DNA from: Bacillota bacterium | Lineage (GTDB): Bacteria > Bacillota > Clostridia > Lachnospirales > Lachnospiraceae | Assembly (NCBI GenBank): GCA_023435505.1 | Contig: JAEYRR010000370.1 | Span: forward strand, 1-6,676 | Reading direction: 5' to 3' | Length of the DNA stretch: 6,676 bases | Shown: positions 6,324 through 6,676 of the stretch, one piece after another | Layout: each line of letters starts with the position of its first letter | How positions within the stretch are numbered: position 1 is the first letter of the stretch | Position numbers and translations under genes: made by a program | The notes under the pieces: generated by a model | The model's input: the letters and a program-made list of their open reading frames with translations, nothing else | Databases searched by the model: none | Told to the model about the DNA's origin: nothing

Positions 6324-6551
6324 TCATCCTTTATTTTTTCTATAAAAATCCTCTACAATAGGAATATCCTGCTGGTCAATCCATTCTTCTGAAAACCCGC
6401 ATTCACAACAAAGATATCTATGTACATTAACGGAATTAAAGATAGACAACCCTGTCCGGACATTGTTTCCAGCTCCATAGGCACCGGTATATCCTTCGAT
6501 TCTTAATATATTATGGGCTCCGCATTTAGGACATTGATTTGTAACCTTCAT
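6324..6551 (-). CDS. Small zinc-ribbon protein
   Basis: This 75-residue protein has two Cys pairs, Cys7 and Cys10 in CPKCG and Cys48 and Cys51 in CCECG, the classic four-cysteine zinc ribbon. Between them is the Gly/Asn-rich stretch GYTGAYGAGNN at 20-30, followed by a hydrophobic segment TGLSIFNSVNVHRYL that fits the beta strands of the ribbon. Similar short Firmicutes proteins are often labelled TFIIIB-like or nucleic acid-binding from the zinc ribbon alone; that label is weak and the real function is unknown. No signal peptide or membrane segment is seen. GGAGGTG at 6556-6562 supports the ATG at 6551. It is a single-gene unit with its own terminator at 6278-6308, divergent from the gene starting at 6673, so it is probably unrelated to the polyamine operon. 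Confidence 0.85.
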   Translation of the reverse strand: MKVTNQCPKCGAHNILRIEGYTGAYGAGNNVRTGLSIFNSVNVHRYLCCECGFSEEWIDQQDIPIVEDFYRKNKG

Positions 6552-6578
6552 AGGACACCTCCAACCTAGAATTCTGTA

Positions 6579-6607
6579 ATTATATATATATGCCGAACTT
6601 TGCGAAA
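6579..6607 (-). promoter_or_regulatory. Likely promoter of the zinc-ribbon gene
   Basis: The minus strand has TATAAT at 6579-6584, with TTTCGC 17 bases upstream at 6602-6607 as a weak -35. Transcription would begin near 6572, leaving about 20 bases to the ATG. Its -35 overlaps the -35 of the divergent plus-strand promoter, so the two may compete. Confidence 0.45.
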
Positions 6608-6628
6608 TATGATATACTATTGTATAAT
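6600..6628 (+). promoter_or_regulatory. Promoter of the truncated plus-strand gene
   Basis: TTGCGA (6600-6605), 17 bases, then TATAAT (6623-6628) on the plus strand. Transcription would start near 6635, about 38 bases before the ATG at 6673. The -35 closely resembles that of the speA promoter (TTGCGT). Confidence 0.6.
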
Positions 6629-6635
6629 TAATACA
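6621..6635. repeat. Inverted repeat over the -10 and start of the plus-strand promoter
   Basis: TGTATAATTAATACA has perfect 5-base arms (TGTAT and ATACA) around AATTA. It covers the -10 hexamer and the expected transcription start, a typical place for a repressor site. The regulator is unknown, and part of the symmetry is forced by the TATAAT itself. Confidence 0.35.
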
Positions 6636-6672
6636 CGTAATGTTAATAAAGATGTGAAAAGAGGACTATACT

Positions 6673-6676
6673 ATGT
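6673..6676 (+). CDS. Start of a plus-strand gene, cut by the window end
   Basis: An ATG at 6673 follows AAGAGGA (6659-6665) with a spacing of seven bases and lies downstream of a good promoter at 6600-6628. Only four bases of coding sequence are present, so nothing can be said about the product. It is divergent from the zinc-ribbon gene. Confidence 0.55.

Overview
The window looks like chromosomal DNA from a low-GC Firmicute, most likely a Clostridia/Lachnospiraceae-type anaerobe. This rests on the AT-rich intergenic DNA, strong GGAGG-type ribosome binding sites, TATAAT promoters and the kinds of protein families present. No genus can be named from the sequence alone.

The core (484-6010) is a five-gene polyamine operon read entirely on the minus strand. 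In transcription order it encodes an arginine/lysine/ornithine-type decarboxylase (speA), a spermidine synthase-type aminopropyltransferase (speE), an agmatinase-type ureohydrolase (speB), a carboxy(nor)spermidine dehydrogenase of the saccharopine dehydrogenase family, and carboxynorspermidine decarboxylase (nspC). Spacing is very tight: a TAATG overlap, an ATGA overlap, a one-base gap and a 14-base gap. The likely flow is arginine to agmatine (SpeA), agmatine to putrescine plus urea (SpeB), putrescine plus aspartate semialdehyde to carboxyspermidine (dehydrogenase), then spermidine (NspC). SpeE would make spermidine from putrescine by a second route that needs decarboxylated S-adenosylmethionine, but no SpeD (AdoMet decarboxylase) gene is in the window. 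Two alternative ways of adding an aminopropyl group therefore sit in one transcription unit. This is the most interesting biology here, although the individual families are all known.

Upstream of speA lies an AT-rich leader (6011-6277) with a good sigma-A-type promoter (TTGCGT-17-TATAAT), small inverted repeats and an 8-codon upstream reading frame whose stop overlaps the speA start. Further upstream are a rho-independent terminator (6278-6308) and the small zinc-ribbon gene it serves (6324-6551, minus). A divergent plus-strand promoter and ribosome binding site lead to a gene whose ATG begins at 6673 and is cut off by the window end.

Downstream of the operon, after an 85-base gap without a clear terminator, is the 5' part of a DUF2935-family gene (1-398, minus) that runs off the left edge. 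No mobile elements, tRNA or rRNA genes, or CRISPR arrays were seen.
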